A stretch of 49,339 nt of DNA from Candidatus Merdivicinus intestinavium (GCA_018713245.1 DVFM01000007.1:1-49339), one strand, 5' to 3'; numbered from the stretch's first letter, positions 15,019 through 23,466 are shown. The notes: generated from the sequence alone by a model not told the origin. Numbers and translations are program-made.

Positions 15019-15492
15019 ATGAAAACATTTTTGCCCGATGAACCGGCGCAGGTCAGCGTCCTGCGCGCCCTGACCCTGCTGGCCGTATTGGCGGCCCTGT
15101 GCGCGCCGCTGCTGCCCTGGATGGTGTACAGGCTGCCGGACGGAGGGCTGGTTCCTCTGGCCCCGCTCCTGTTCTGGGCCGGTCCGGCGGCGTCCGCCCT
15201 GCCGGGAAGCTGCCTGCGCTGCCTGAACCTGCTGGCGCTTTGCTGCGCAGCCGGCTCCGCCCTGCTTGCCGGGGTCGGAATCTCCCTGTTTACGCTGAGG
15301 CGGACCGAACCGCTGCTTTCCTTTTTGTGCTGCGGATTTTGGCTTCTGGTTTTGCCGGCAGGCGGCGCACTGCTGGCGCCGCTCCTTGCGGAGCCCGGCC
15401 TTTTCCGTCCCCAATGGCCCTGCTTTGCCGCCCTGCTCGCCGGGCTGGCCGGCGCGTTCCTGTCCGCCCGATACCGGCGATTTGCCGAATAA
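15019..15492 (+). CDS. Small hydrophobic membrane protein, unknown function
   Basis: A 157-residue protein with four evident membrane segments (residues about 14-37, 62-92, 99-123 and 129-150) and little else. Several cysteines lie in or beside the second and third segments (CLRCLNLLALCC, FLCCGF). No family recognised. The ATG at 15019 follows GGAGG at eight bases. It is paired divergently with the XRE gene, so the two may form a regulator/target unit. Confidence 0.72.
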   Translation: MKTFLPDEPAQVSVLRALTLLAVLAALCAPLLPWMVYRLPDGGLVPLAPLLFWAGPAASALPGSCLRCLNLLALCCAAGSALLAGVGISLFTLRRTEPLLSFLCCGFWLLVLPAGGALLAPLLAEPGLFRPQWPCFAALLAGLAGAFLSARYRRFAE

Positions 15493-15497
15493 CGCAG

Positions 15498-15529
15498 AAA
15501 CTCCCCCGGAAAAAACCGGGGGAGTTTTT
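15498..15529. terminator. Bidirectional terminator
   Basis: ACTCCCCCGG and CCGGGGGAGT form a perfect stem around an A6 loop, flanked by AAA and TTTTT. It ends both the membrane protein gene and the convergent pyk. Confidence 0.92.
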
Positions 15530-15542
15530 CGCGAAGTCCCGC

Positions 15543-16970
15543 TTACACCGGGTCGCCGATGGTGTCGACGCGGAGCAGGTTGGTGGTGCCGGAAATCCCC
15601 AGCGGGACGCCGGCGGTGGTGACCACCAGATCGCCTTTCTGCACCAGTCCGTTCTCTTCCGCGGCCTGATAAGCCGCCGCAAACAGCTCGTCGGTGCTCG
15701 TTTTTTCCTCCACAATGATGGGGGTAATGCCCCAGGAAAGGTTCAGCTGCCGCACGGTGAAATCATGGGGCGAGCAGGCGATGATGGGGCAGACCGGCCG
15801 GTATTTGGAGATCATCTTGGCGGTTTTGCCGTATTTGGTGACGGTGATGATGCATTTCGCGTTGAGGTCCATGGCCGTGGTGACGGTGGCGTGGGAGATG
15901 GCGTTGGTCACATCGGTGCCGGCGGCGGACTCCCGGGAGCGGAACCGTTTTTCATAGTTGATATCCGACTCGGTGCGCTCCGCGATGGTGGCCATGACTT
16001 TGACCGATTCGATGGGGTAGGCGCCCGCCGCCGTCTCGCCGGAGAGCATAATGGCGCTGGTGCCGTCGTAAATGGCGTTGGCAACGTCGGTGATTTCCGC
16101 GCGGGTGGGGCGGGGGTTCTTCATCATGGAATCCAGCATCTGCGTCGCGGTAATCACCTGCTTGCCCGCCTCGTAGGCCTTGCTGATGAGGCGCTTCTGG
16201 AGCACGGGGATGTTTTCATAGGAAATTTCCACCCCCATATCGCCCCGGGCCACCATGATGCCGTCCGACACTTTGATAATCTCGTCAATGTTGTCCACGC
16301 CCTCGGTGTTTTCAATCTTGGCGATGATTTTAATATGGCTGCCCCCGTTGTCCTCCAGCAGCCGACGGATCTGAAGAATGTCGTCCGCCGTCCGGGTGAA
16401 GGAGGCCGCGATGAAATCGAAACCGGTCCGGATGCCGAAAAGGATGTCCTCCCGGTCCTTGTCGCTCAAAAAGGGCATGGACAGGGAAACGTTGGGGACA
16501 TTTACCCCCTTGCGGTCGGAAATCCGCCCGCCGTTGACCACCTGGCAGACCAGGTTTTCCCCGTCGTTCTCCAAAAGGATCAGCTCAATCAGGCCGTCGT
16601 CGATGAGAATCCGGTCCCCCGGCTTGACGTCCCGGGGCAGCCCTTTATAGGAAATGGACGCCACCTGATTGCTGCCCATCACGTCCCGGGTGGTGAGGGT
16701 AAACATATCCCCCGCCAGCAGCTCCGCCTTGCCGCCCTCAATGAGCCCCAGGCGCACCTCCGGGCCCTTGGTGTCCAGCAGCGCGGCCACCGGGACCCCC
16801 AGCCGTTCCCGCACTTCCACCAGCTTGTCAAACCGCGCCTTGTGCTCCGGATGGGTCTGATGGGAGAAGTTGAAGCGGGCCACATCCATCCCCGCATGGA
16901 TGAGCTCTTCCAGCCGGCCTTCCACGTCCGTGGCCGGTCCGAGAGTACAGATAATTTTTGTCTTACGCAT
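15543..16970 (-). CDS. pyk: Pyruvate kinase
   Basis: 475 residues, the length of standard bacterial pyruvate kinase without the extra C-terminal PEP-utiliser domain found in Bacillus. It converts PEP and ADP to pyruvate and ATP. Visible signatures: MRKTKIICTLGPAT, MDVARFNFSH, LLDTKGPEVR, IIAKIENTEG (catalytic Lys) and MVARGDMGVEI (metal ligands), then the TRAEITDVANAI region. Monocistronic, with promoter at 17018-17046 and terminator at 15498-15529. Confidence 0.97.
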   Translation of the reverse strand: MRKTKIICTLGPATDVEGRLEELIHAGMDVARFNFSHQTHPEHKARFDKLVEVRERLGVPVAALLDTKGPEVRLGLIEGGKAELLAGDMFTLTTRDVMGSNQVASISYKGLPRDVKPGDRILIDDGLIELILLENDGENLVCQVVNGGRISDRKGVNVPNVSLSMPFLSDKDREDILFGIRTGFDFIAASFTRTADDILQIRRLLEDNGGSHIKIIAKIENTEGVDNIDEIIKVSDGIMVARGDMGVEISYENIPVLQKRLISKAYEAGKQVITATQMLDSMMKNPRPTRAEITDVANAIYDGTSAIMLSGETAAGAYPIESVKVMATIAERTESDINYEKRFRSRESAAGTDVTNAISHATVTTAMDLNAKCIITVTKYGKTAKMISKYRPVCPIIACSPHDFTVRQLNLSWGITPIIVEEKTSTDELFAAAYQAAEENGLVQKGDLVVTTAGVPLGISGTTNLLRVDTIGDPV

Positions 16971-17017
16971 AGGCGTCCGTCCTTTCTCTATCTATTGCAC
17001 ACATTCTAATTTCTATT

Positions 17018-17046
17018 ATTATACCGCTTTTGCCCGGAAATGTACA
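17018..17046 (-). promoter_or_regulatory. Promoter of pyk
   Basis: On the minus strand TGTACA (17041-17046), 17-bp spacer, TATAAT (17018-17023). Confidence 0.6.
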
Positions 17047-17106
17047 CATGATTTTTGTAAATCCTGCCGCTTTCGGCGGATTTTTTCTTCTCCCGGCCCA
17101 AACTCC

Positions 17107-17135
17107 TTGCATTGTGCGGAGAAAGAGGCTATAAT
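17107..17135 (+). promoter_or_regulatory. Promoter of the HTH-nucleotidyltransferase operon
   Basis: TTGCAT (17107-17112), 17-bp spacer, perfect TATAAT (17130-17135). Confidence 0.75.
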
Positions 17136-17186
17136 GAAAATCGGAGAAGATACCCCTGAAAAAATACAAGGAGGCTGATCCAGAGC

Positions 17187-18095
17187 ATGGAACTGAACAA
17201 AAAGGAATTTGAAATCCTTACCTATATCGAACGCTTCAACGGGGAAAAAATCAGCCAGCGCCGGCTGGCCGCGGGCACGGGATATTCGCTGGGCGCGGTC
17301 AACAAGCTGCTTCCCACTCTTCTGGCCCGGAATTACATCGACATCCCGGAAAGCAAGAATGTCTACATTACCAAGGACGGCCTTGCGGCCCTGGAGCCCT
17401 ACCGGGTGAAACGGGCCATCTTCATGGCCGCAGGCTTCGGCTCCCGGCTGGTCCCCATCACCCTCAACACCCCCAAGGCTTTAATCCGCATCCACGGCCG
17501 CCCCATGATCGAGACCATGCTGGACGCCGTGGTCCGGGCGGGAATTGAGGAAATCTATATCGTGCGGGGCTATCTGGGCGAGCAGTTTGACATTCTCAAA
17601 AAGAAATACCCGAACATCATTTTCGTCGAAAACCCCGATTATAAGGAAGCCAACAACATCTCCTCCGCCATGAAGGTCAAGGACCTGTTCGGCGGGGCTT
17701 ATGTGCTGGATTCCGACCTGTACCTGCAAAACCCGGACCTCATCCGCAAGTATGAATACTGCGCGAGCTATGTGGGCGTCCACATGGACCGCACCGACGA
17801 CTGGCGGCTCATCATGAAAAACGGCCGGATCACCGGCATGAAGGTCGGCGGGACCGACTGCTACCACATGTACGACATCACCTACTGGACCCCGGCGGAC
17901 GGCGAAAAAATGGCCAAATACCTGCCGGAGCTGTACGAATCCCCCGGCGGCAAGGAAAACTACTGGGACAACGTCCCGCTGGACGTTTATAATAAGGAAT
18001 TTTACATTGAAGCCCGGGAATGCAAAGAAGGGGACGTCATCGAAATCGACACCCTCTCCGAACTGCAGGAGCTGGACCCGGTCTACCGCTTTTAA
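17187..18095 (+). CDS. Winged helix fused to LicC-type nucleotidyltransferase
   Basis: A 302-residue fusion. Residues 1-70 form a winged HTH (FEILTYIERFNG, SQRRLAAGTGYSLGAVNKLL, VYITKDGLAAL). Residues 74-302 are a sugar-phosphate/choline-phosphate-type nucleotidyltransferase: AAGFGSRLVPITLNTPKALI is the NTP-binding signature, then NPDYKEANNISS and DSDLYL with metal-binding acidic residues, most like LicC CTP:phosphocholine cytidylyltransferases. It would activate a phospho-alcohol for cell-surface decoration; the HTH suggests regulation or DNA association. No licA/licD is nearby. It is the first gene of a plus-strand operon reaching prmA. Confidence 0.85.
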   Translation: MELNKKEFEILTYIERFNGEKISQRRLAAGTGYSLGAVNKLLPTLLARNYIDIPESKNVYITKDGLAALEPYRVKRAIFMAAGFGSRLVPITLNTPKALIRIHGRPMIETMLDAVVRAGIEEIYIVRGYLGEQFDILKKKYPNIIFVENPDYKEANNISSAMKVKDLFGGAYVLDSDLYLQNPDLIRKYEYCASYVGVHMDRTDDWRLIMKNGRITGMKVGGTDCYHMYDITYWTPADGEKMAKYLPELYESPGGKENYWDNVPLDVYNKEFYIEARECKEGDVIEIDTLSELQELDPVYRF

Positions 18096-18116
18096 CATCA
18101 GAAAGGAAGGATTTTT

Positions 18117-18437
18117 ATGACAAAAGTAACCATCAATCCCGGCGTCTGCGGGCTGATTACCACGGCGGAAGCCCATTCTGAGGACCAGATGGAGGTGGAG
18201 CTCACCGTAAAATCCGGCTGCGAGGCGGTCCGGAACATGATGAAGGAGCTGGGCACTACCTTCGACGCCTTCTCCTGCTGCCTCGGGAAGCCCGGGACCG
18301 GCGCCTTTTACGACTACGCGCGGGAGCATTTCCCCGGCCACGCCTCCTGCCCCGTCATCGCCGGCATCCTCAAGTGCATCGAAGCGGAATGCGGCCTGGC
18401 GCTCCCCCGGGACGCCTCCATTACCTTTGAGAAATAA
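18117..18437 (+). CDS. Small Cys-containing conserved protein
   Basis: A 106-residue soluble protein starting MTKVTINPGVCGLITTAEAHS, with later Cys residues in AFSCCLG, ASCPVIAGILKCIEAEC. Short proteins of this type occur widely in anaerobic Clostridia and methanogens and I recall them under DUF6951, which should be verified. Conserved cysteines suggest metal or Fe-S binding. It sits between the HTH-nucleotidyltransferase and prmA with gaps of 21 and 12 bp, so all three are probably co-transcribed. Function unknown. Confidence 0.8.
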   Translation: MTKVTINPGVCGLITTAEAHSEDQMEVELTVKSGCEAVRNMMKELGTTFDAFSCCLGKPGTGAFYDYAREHFPGHASCPVIAGILKCIEAECGLALPRDASITFEK

Positions 18438-18449
18438 GGGAGGGACGCT

Positions 18450-19418
18450 ATGAACTGGGCAGAAATCAGCATCCAGACCGCCACCGAGGGCATCGAAATC
18501 GTCTGCGGCTTTCTCATGGCCCACGGCGTGAGCAGCGTCATGATCGAGGACGCCGCCGATTTTGAAAACTTCTTACAGGACACCACCATCCACTGGGACT
18601 ATGTGGATGAGGACCTGATGAAGCTCACCACCGCCCCCACCGTTATCAAATTCTACCTTCCCGACAACCCCCAGGGCTACGAAACCCTGAACGCCGTCAA
18701 GCGGGACCTCCCCCACCTTCAGGAGGGCCAGGAGATTGACCTGGGTTCGCTGGAAATTTCCCTTACTTATAAGGAAGAAGAGGACTGGGAAACCGCCTGG
18801 CAGAAATACTACCACCCCATCGTGGTAAGCCCCCGGCTGGCGGTGGTGCCGGAGTGGGAAAAATACGACGCGCCGGCGGGCCAGACCGTTCTGCGGATGA
18901 ACCCCGGCATGGCCTTCGGCAGCGGCAGCCACGACACCACCCGGCTCTGCCTGCAGTTCCTGGACGGGCTTTCCCTCTCCGGCCTCAGCGTGCTGGACAT
19001 GGGCTGCGGCAGCGGGATTTTATCCATCGCCGCCCTTTTGATGGGGGCCAAATCCGTCTCCGCCGTGGACATTGACCAGCTGGCGGTGAAAATTGCCCAC
19101 GAAAACGCCGCCTTAAACGGCTGCGACGACGGGCGCCTCTCCATCTGCTGCGGCAACGTTCTGGAGGACGCCGCCCTGGCGGACGAAATCGGGGCGGAAT
19201 CCTACGACATCATTGTCGCCAACATCGTGGCCGACGTCATCAAGGCAATGGCCCCCCTCTTTGCCCGGTATCTGAAAGCGGACGGGACGCTGGTGGTTTC
19301 CGGCATCATCACCGAACGGGCGGAGGAAGTTACCTCCTGCCTGGAAGTGCACGGCTTTGCCGTTTCGGAACTCCGGGAGGGGAACGGCTGGGCCGCAGCG
19401 GTCCTCAAACGGGCGTAG
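18450..19418 (+). CDS. prmA: Ribosomal protein L11 methyltransferase
   Basis: A 322-residue class I SAM methyltransferase that trimethylates ribosomal protein L11. The N-terminal substrate-recognition domain (about 1-110) begins NWAEISIQTATEGIE. The catalytic domain shows NPGMAFGSGSHDTTRLCL, SAM motif I VLDMGCGSGILSIAA, and NIVADVI in the NxxxxxI motif near the active site. The ATG at 18450 follows GGGAGG. It precedes another methyltransferase by 12 bp. Confidence 0.95.
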   Translation: MNWAEISIQTATEGIEIVCGFLMAHGVSSVMIEDAADFENFLQDTTIHWDYVDEDLMKLTTAPTVIKFYLPDNPQGYETLNAVKRDLPHLQEGQEIDLGSLEISLTYKEEEDWETAWQKYYHPIVVSPRLAVVPEWEKYDAPAGQTVLRMNPGMAFGSGSHDTTRLCLQFLDGLSLSGLSVLDMGCGSGILSIAALLMGAKSVSAVDIDQLAVKIAHENAALNGCDDGRLSICCGNVLEDAALADEIGAESYDIIVANIVADVIKAMAPLFARYLKADGTLVVSGIITERAEEVTSCLEVHGFAVSELREGNGWAAAVLKRA

Positions 19419-19430
19419 GAGGGACGGATT

Positions 19431-20858
19431 TTGCTGGAAAATAACAAACCCAGGGAAAACTGGACGGGCCGGCGGGTGCGGATCAATTTTCAGCGGTTCG
19501 CCGACCGGCAGAAGTCCAAGCGGTTCGCCGCCTTCCTGGAGGCAAGCCGCGGCCGGACTTTCACGGCCGTCTTGGACATCGACAACAAGCTGGTTCAGAT
19601 GTACGCGCTGAAAGAGGACGAAAGCGAGCCCAAGTGGCTGTTTTTTCCGGAGGATTTGATTTTGGCGGAAGAGGACGGCGGCACTCAGCTGAAAGAAAAG
19701 CTCTCCGAAGTTTTCGCCCGCGTCCCCTATAAGGCGGTTGTCAGCAAGCCCGCCCGGAAAGACGCGCCCTACCGGAAAATTGACCTGGAGCGGAAAGAGA
19801 GCGCCTACCTCGTCTCCCAGTACACCGAAAAGCAGGTGTTCCACAAAAATCTCTCTCCCCGGGAGGCGGAATCCTTCTGCGGGGAGGTTTTGGGGACGGA
19901 CTTCCTGCAGCTGAACGCCTGGGACGAGGGCGGGGAATCCATGCTGCTGATTTCCAAAAAGGGGAAGGTTGCCGCAAAGCGGAAGGACCGCCCCGCCGGC
20001 GCCCCGCTCCCCCAGGAATCCCACAACCGGCAGAAACAATACCTCATCCCGGAGGGGACGGTGGTGCCGCCCCTGGTGGACATGGGCATTTTTACGGCGG
20101 AGGGAAAGGTCGTCCGGACCATGTATGACAAATTTCGCCAAATCAACCGCTTTGTGGAACTCATTGACGACACGGTGGAGGATCTGAAGCTGGAGCATCT
20201 CAACATCATCGACTTCGGCTGCGGCAAATCCTATCTCACCTTTGTCCTCTACTATTATTTTACCGAGATCAAAAAAATCCCGGTGCGGATCATCGGCCTG
20301 GACCTGAAGGCGGACGTCATCCAAAAGTGCAATGCCGCCGCCAGAAAGTACGGCTACGATTCCCTCTCCTTTGAACTGGGGGACATTAACGGCTACCAGA
20401 GCCCCTTCCGGCCGGATATGGTCATTACCCTCCACGCCTGCGACACCGCCACCGACTTCGCTTTGTACAACGCCGTCCAGTGGGGCGCGCGGATGATTTT
20501 TTCCGTTCCCTGCTGCCAGCACGAACTGAACGGCCAGATGGAGCCGGCGCATCTTTCCATCCTCTCCCGCTACGGCATTTTGAAAGAGCGCTTTGCCGCC
20601 CTTTCCACCGACGCCGTCCGGGGCAACCTGCTGGAAGCCTGCGGCTATAAAACCCAGCTTTTGGAATTCATCGACCTTTCCCACACCCCGAAAAACGTCC
20701 TGATTCGGGCGGTGAAATCCAACATTCCCGCCTCGTCCCGGAAAAAGGCGCTGGCGGAAGTCCGGGCTCTGGCAGAGGAATTCCGCTTCCGGCCCACTTT
20801 ATACAATCTGTTAAATAACGCGAGGAAACTCCCCGCAGACGATGCATCTGATGCTTGA
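19431..20858 (+). CDS. Large class I SAM-dependent methyltransferase, substrate unknown
   Basis: A 475-residue protein starting at TTG 19431 after GGAGG. Residues 1-180 have no recognised domain and are rich in charged residues. From about 245 comes a Rossmann methyltransferase (INIIDFGCGKSYLTFVLYYYF motif region, IIGLDLKADVI), then LHACDTATDFALYNAV and SVPCCQHELN, matching the methyltransferase domain sometimes annotated as methyltransf_32 (PF13679-like). Homologues are widespread in Firmicutes; targets may be RNA. Last gene of the operon before the terminator at 20864. Confidence 0.85.
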   Translation: MLENNKPRENWTGRRVRINFQRFADRQKSKRFAAFLEASRGRTFTAVLDIDNKLVQMYALKEDESEPKWLFFPEDLILAEEDGGTQLKEKLSEVFARVPYKAVVSKPARKDAPYRKIDLERKESAYLVSQYTEKQVFHKNLSPREAESFCGEVLGTDFLQLNAWDEGGESMLLISKKGKVAAKRKDRPAGAPLPQESHNRQKQYLIPEGTVVPPLVDMGIFTAEGKVVRTMYDKFRQINRFVELIDDTVEDLKLEHLNIIDFGCGKSYLTFVLYYYFTEIKKIPVRIIGLDLKADVIQKCNAAARKYGYDSLSFELGDINGYQSPFRPDMVITLHACDTATDFALYNAVQWGARMIFSVPCCQHELNGQMEPAHLSILSRYGILKERFAALSTDAVRGNLLEACGYKTQLLEFIDLSHTPKNVLIRAVKSNIPASSRKKALAEVRALAEEFRFRPTLYNLLNNARKLPADDASDA

Positions 20859-20863
20859 ATCCG

Positions 20864-20908
20864 AAACCGCCCGCTTTTTGGCTGTAAGTTGAAAAACGGG
20901 CGGTTTTT
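20864..20908 (+). terminator. Terminator of the prmA operon
   Basis: AAACCGCCCG (20864-20873) pairs with CGGGCGGTTT (20897-20906), with T5/A5 inner pairing and a T-tract after the stem. Confidence 0.85.
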
Positions 20909-21080
20909 CCATCCGGCGGGCAGCCGCTTCCCGAAAAAGCTGCTATACTATCTGCATAATTGCGGTTATAAAATCCCGACAGGAAATTCACCGAACGGTT
21001 GAGCCGGTCAAAAATTCCCGCTCATTCTTCTACCACAGGTTGAAAAGCAGACGGTTTTCCCATTCAACGGATGGATGATT
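20888..21080. repeat. Diverged direct repeat pair upstream of the XRE-repeat gene
   Basis: A segment starting at 20888 (GTTGAAAA, CGGTTTTT, CCAT) recurs at 21039 with about 70% identity over some 27 bases, offset 151 bp. The left copy forms the terminator's right arm. The rest of 20909-21148 holds weak promoter-like boxes (TTGCTT then TACCAT before 21115) and no gene. Confidence 0.4.
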
Positions 21081-21148
21081 GCTTTTCCTGGCCGGTTTCT
21101 GCTACCATGAAAGTATCCCGGGAAACAAAAACGAAAGGTCGTGCTCAT

Positions 21149-22087
21149 ATGGAAAACAATACCGCCCAAATCCTCAAGAACAATTTGATCCTTCTGCGCC
21201 GGAACGCCCATCTTACGCAGGAACAGTTCGCCGACCAGCTGGGGCTCTCCTTCCAGGCCGTGAGCAAATGGGAAAACGGCTTATCCTGCCCGGACATTGC
21301 CCTGCTGCCGGAAATCGCGCGGATTTACGGGATCAGCGTAGGCCAGCTGTTTGCGCCAATAGAGCCGGAGGAGCTTTCCCGTCCGGAGCCGGTTCCGGAA
21401 AGTCCCGAAAATTCTTGGGAACAGAAAGCGCAGAAAACAGAAGCCCGGGAAAACCAGTGGGAACAGAAAGCGCGGGAAGCGGAAGCACGGGAGGACCTGT
21501 GGGAACAGAAAGCGCAGGAAGCGGAAGCACAGGAGGCGGAAACTGCCGCCGGCGGCCAGCCTGATTTTACCGGGGATTTTGACGCCTCCCTTAACGAACT
21601 CATCCGCCAGGCGGTGCAGCAGGCCATGAAAAAAGCGTCGGCCGCTTTCAAAAAAGAGCCTTTTCACGGGGAATTCCATTTTGACCCGGTGCCCTACCAC
21701 AATTTTGAAAAGGCTGAAAGCGTCCGGGTGGACGGCCTGCCCTGGGCAGACGACGGCGTTTACCGGGCGGTCCTCTTTAAAGGGACAAAACTTGTAACGC
21801 CGCCGGCGGAAAACGGCGGGACGCTGGCTGCGGATGCACTGGAAGGGGACCTCCTGTCCGCTTTCTCGGTTACCTGCGATACCATTGAGGGGGATGTCCG
21901 GTGCGTTTTGGGAAATCTCAACTGTGATGAAATTAACGGGGATGCGGTAAACTGCGGGACGGTCAACTGCGATGAGATATGCGGGGATGCGGTTCAGTGC
22001 GCTGCCGTCACCTGTGACGAACTCAACGGAGACGCCGTCCAATGCGCCACAGTCAACTGCGGCGAAATCAACGGAGCGGCAGAATAG
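21149..22087 (+). CDS. XRE regulator with WEQKA helix repeats and Cys-rich 15-residue solenoid repeats
   Basis: A 312-residue protein. Residues 1-65 are a Cro/C1-type HTH (LTQEQFADQLGLSFQAVSKWENG). Residues about 90-131 contain three 14-residue repeats starting WEQKA, predicted helical. A middle domain of about 100 residues includes FHGEFHFDPVPYHNFEKAE. Residues about 260-305 contain three 15-residue repeats of the form DEhxGDAVxCxxVxC plus a partial fourth, periodicity expected of a beta-solenoid and resembling the GDV-repeat tails seen on other Firmicute XRE proteins. Cys at fixed positions would stack. No membrane segment. Function unknown. Confidence 0.8.
   Translation: MENNTAQILKNNLILLRRNAHLTQEQFADQLGLSFQAVSKWENGLSCPDIALLPEIARIYGISVGQLFAPIEPEELSRPEPVPESPENSWEQKAQKTEARENQWEQKAREAEAREDLWEQKAQEAEAQEAETAAGGQPDFTGDFDASLNELIRQAVQQAMKKASAAFKKEPFHGEFHFDPVPYHNFEKAESVRVDGLPWADDGVYRAVLFKGTKLVTPPAENGGTLAADALEGDLLSAFSVTCDTIEGDVRCVLGNLNCDEINGDAVNCGTVNCDEICGDAVQCAAVTCDELNGDAVQCATVNCGEINGAAE
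21416..21541 (+). repeat. Three 42-bp coding repeats (WEQKA)
   Basis: Trp codons recur at 21416, 21458 and 21500, each followed by GAACAGAAAGCGC. The DNA copies are highly similar, indicating recent in-frame expansion. Confidence 0.85.
21926..22060 (+). repeat. Three 45-bp coding repeats (Cys/Gly-Asp solenoid)
   Basis: Three units of exactly 45 bp encode DEINGDAVNCGTVNC-like repeats, with a partial fourth to 22084. Nucleotide identity is lower than in the helix repeats, so these are older or under protein-level selection. Confidence 0.85.
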
Positions 22088-22095
22088 CCAAAGCG

Positions 22096-22130
22096 CCCCG
22101 GTTTTCCGAAAAATGCGCCGGAAAGCCGGG
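22096..22130 (+). terminator. Hairpin after the repeat-bearing XRE gene
   Basis: CCCCGG plus TTTCCG pairs with CGGAAA plus CCGGGG with a one-base bulge. No T-run follows, so it may be a weak terminator or an mRNA-stability hairpin. Confidence 0.45.
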
Positions 22131-22238
22131 GCTTGCCGCAGCTGCAAGCTGAAATTGACAAAGCGCAAGGCAAATATGGTGGAAAATTTCCTCCCGCTCT
22201 GGTATCATAAAACCATCAAACACAAGGAGGAATCTTCC

Positions 22239-23096
22239 ATGACATTCGGAGAAAAGCTCTACAAGCTGCGGAAGGAGCAGAACCTTTCCCAGGAGGTCCT
22301 TGCGGAAAAGCTGGGGGCCACCCGCCAGGCGGTGAGCCGCTGGGAAAACGGCCAGGGGTTTCCGGAAACGGAAAAGCTCCTGATGCTCAGCAGCCTTTTT
22401 AGCGTCAGCCTGGATTATTTGCTGAAGGACACGCCGCCGGAACAGACAGAGGGCAATCCCGCGGAAGAAGGCTATTACGCCAGCCGGGAAACGACCCTGG
22501 GCTATTTGGCCCACACTCAGAAAACCGCCGTCAAAATCGGGCTGTTTGTCCTCTGCTTTTTTGGGGCCGCCCTGCCCTTTATCCTGTTTCCTCAGGCGAA
22601 CGAGGACATCTGCGCCCTGGGCAGCATCGCTTTTGTCGCCGCAGGCATCGCCGGGGCCCTCTCCATGGCGTTTCAAACCGACCCTTACCCGCAGATGGAA
22701 AAGGAACCCCTGTTTTTCGACCATCAGTTTCTGGAGGAGCTGAAGGCCCGGTACGGGGTTTTGCGGAAACGGTATGTCTGGCTGTTTATTTTCGGATTCC
22801 TGCTGATTTTCCTCGCCGGCGGCTTTGCCGTCCTGTTTGACGACATTCTGGGGAAATTCTCCATGCTGTCGGAACTCATAGCCCTGGTCTGCATTGCCGG
22901 TTCGGTGTTCTGCTGGATTTTCTCCCTGAGCATGATGTCAGCCTACGAAATCCTCCTGGAAAACCCCAAGCACATCGCCAGCCGCCGCAAATGGCAGCAG
23001 CCCGCCTACCGCCTGCTGACCTGGGGCCTCATCTGCGCCGCCGTGATTATCGTGGTGACTTTGGGATGCCTGCACAAGGCGGGGATTTTGTGGTGA
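22239..23096 (+). CDS. XRE-family regulator with C-terminal membrane domain
   Basis: A 285-residue protein. An N-terminal HTH (KLYKLRKEQNLSQEVLAEKL, TRQAVSRWENGQGFPE) is followed by a linker and about five membrane segments (residues about 103-125, 130-150, 180-203, 212-236, 258-281). Membrane-tethered XRE proteins of this layout are common in Firmicutes. The start at ATG 22239 follows AAGGAGG. It follows another XRE gene in the same direction; they may be independent, since promoter-like boxes lie between them. Signal unknown. Confidence 0.85.
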   Translation: MTFGEKLYKLRKEQNLSQEVLAEKLGATRQAVSRWENGQGFPETEKLLMLSSLFSVSLDYLLKDTPPEQTEGNPAEEGYYASRETTLGYLAHTQKTAVKIGLFVLCFFGAALPFILFPQANEDICALGSIAFVAAGIAGALSMAFQTDPYPQMEKEPLFFDHQFLEELKARYGVLRKRYVWLFIFGFLLIFLAGGFAVLFDDILGKFSMLSELIALVCIAGSVFCWIFSLSMMSAYEILLENPKHIASRRKWQQPAYRLLTWGLICAAVIIVVTLGCLHKAGILW

Positions 23097-23109
23097 TAAA
23101 AGCCGAAAA

Positions 23110-23141
23110 CCGGGAGCAGAAAGGAACTGCCCCCGGCTTTT
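23110..23141. terminator. Terminator between convergent XRE and hxlR genes
   Basis: CCGGGAGCAG pairs with CTGCCCCCGG (one mismatch), followed by CTTTTA on the plus strand and preceded by an AAAAG context for the minus strand. Confidence 0.7.
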
Positions 23142-23466
23142 ATCCGTTTTGCGCCTGATAGCCCTCGCCCCAGTTCCGCATGGCGTCCAAAATCGGCTTG
23201 AGGCTCCTGCCTAAATCGGTCAGGCTGTATTCCACCCGCGGCGGGACTTCCGCGTAAACCGTCCGGTCAATCAGCCCGCTTTCCTCCATATCCCGCAGCT
23301 GGGCGGTCAGGACCTTTTGGGAGACGCTGCCGATGGATTTCTTCAGCTCCCCGAACCGTTTTGTGCCGGGCATTAAATCGCGGAGGATCAGAACCTTCCA
23401 CTTGTCCCCAATCAGCATCAGTGTCGTTTCCACCGGACAGGCCGGCAATTCCTTCGGCGCCTGCAT
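23140..23466 (-). CDS. HxlR-family transcriptional regulator
   Basis: A 108-residue MarR-like winged-helix protein. The HxlR signature CPVETTLMLIGDKWKVLILRDL is intact, followed by RFGELKKSIGSVSQKVLTAQLRDMEESGLI. The start at ATG 23466 follows AAGGAG; an in-frame ATG at 23526 lacks a good site. HxlR proteins often sense electrophiles or redox state through the N-terminal Cys, here in PACPVE. No divergent enzyme gene is present, so its regulon is unclear. Confidence 0.92.
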   Translation of the reverse strand: MQAPKELPACPVETTLMLIGDKWKVLILRDLMPGTKRFGELKKSIGSVSQKVLTAQLRDMEESGLIDRTVYAEVPPRVEYSLTDLGRSLKPILDAMRNWGEGYQAQNG

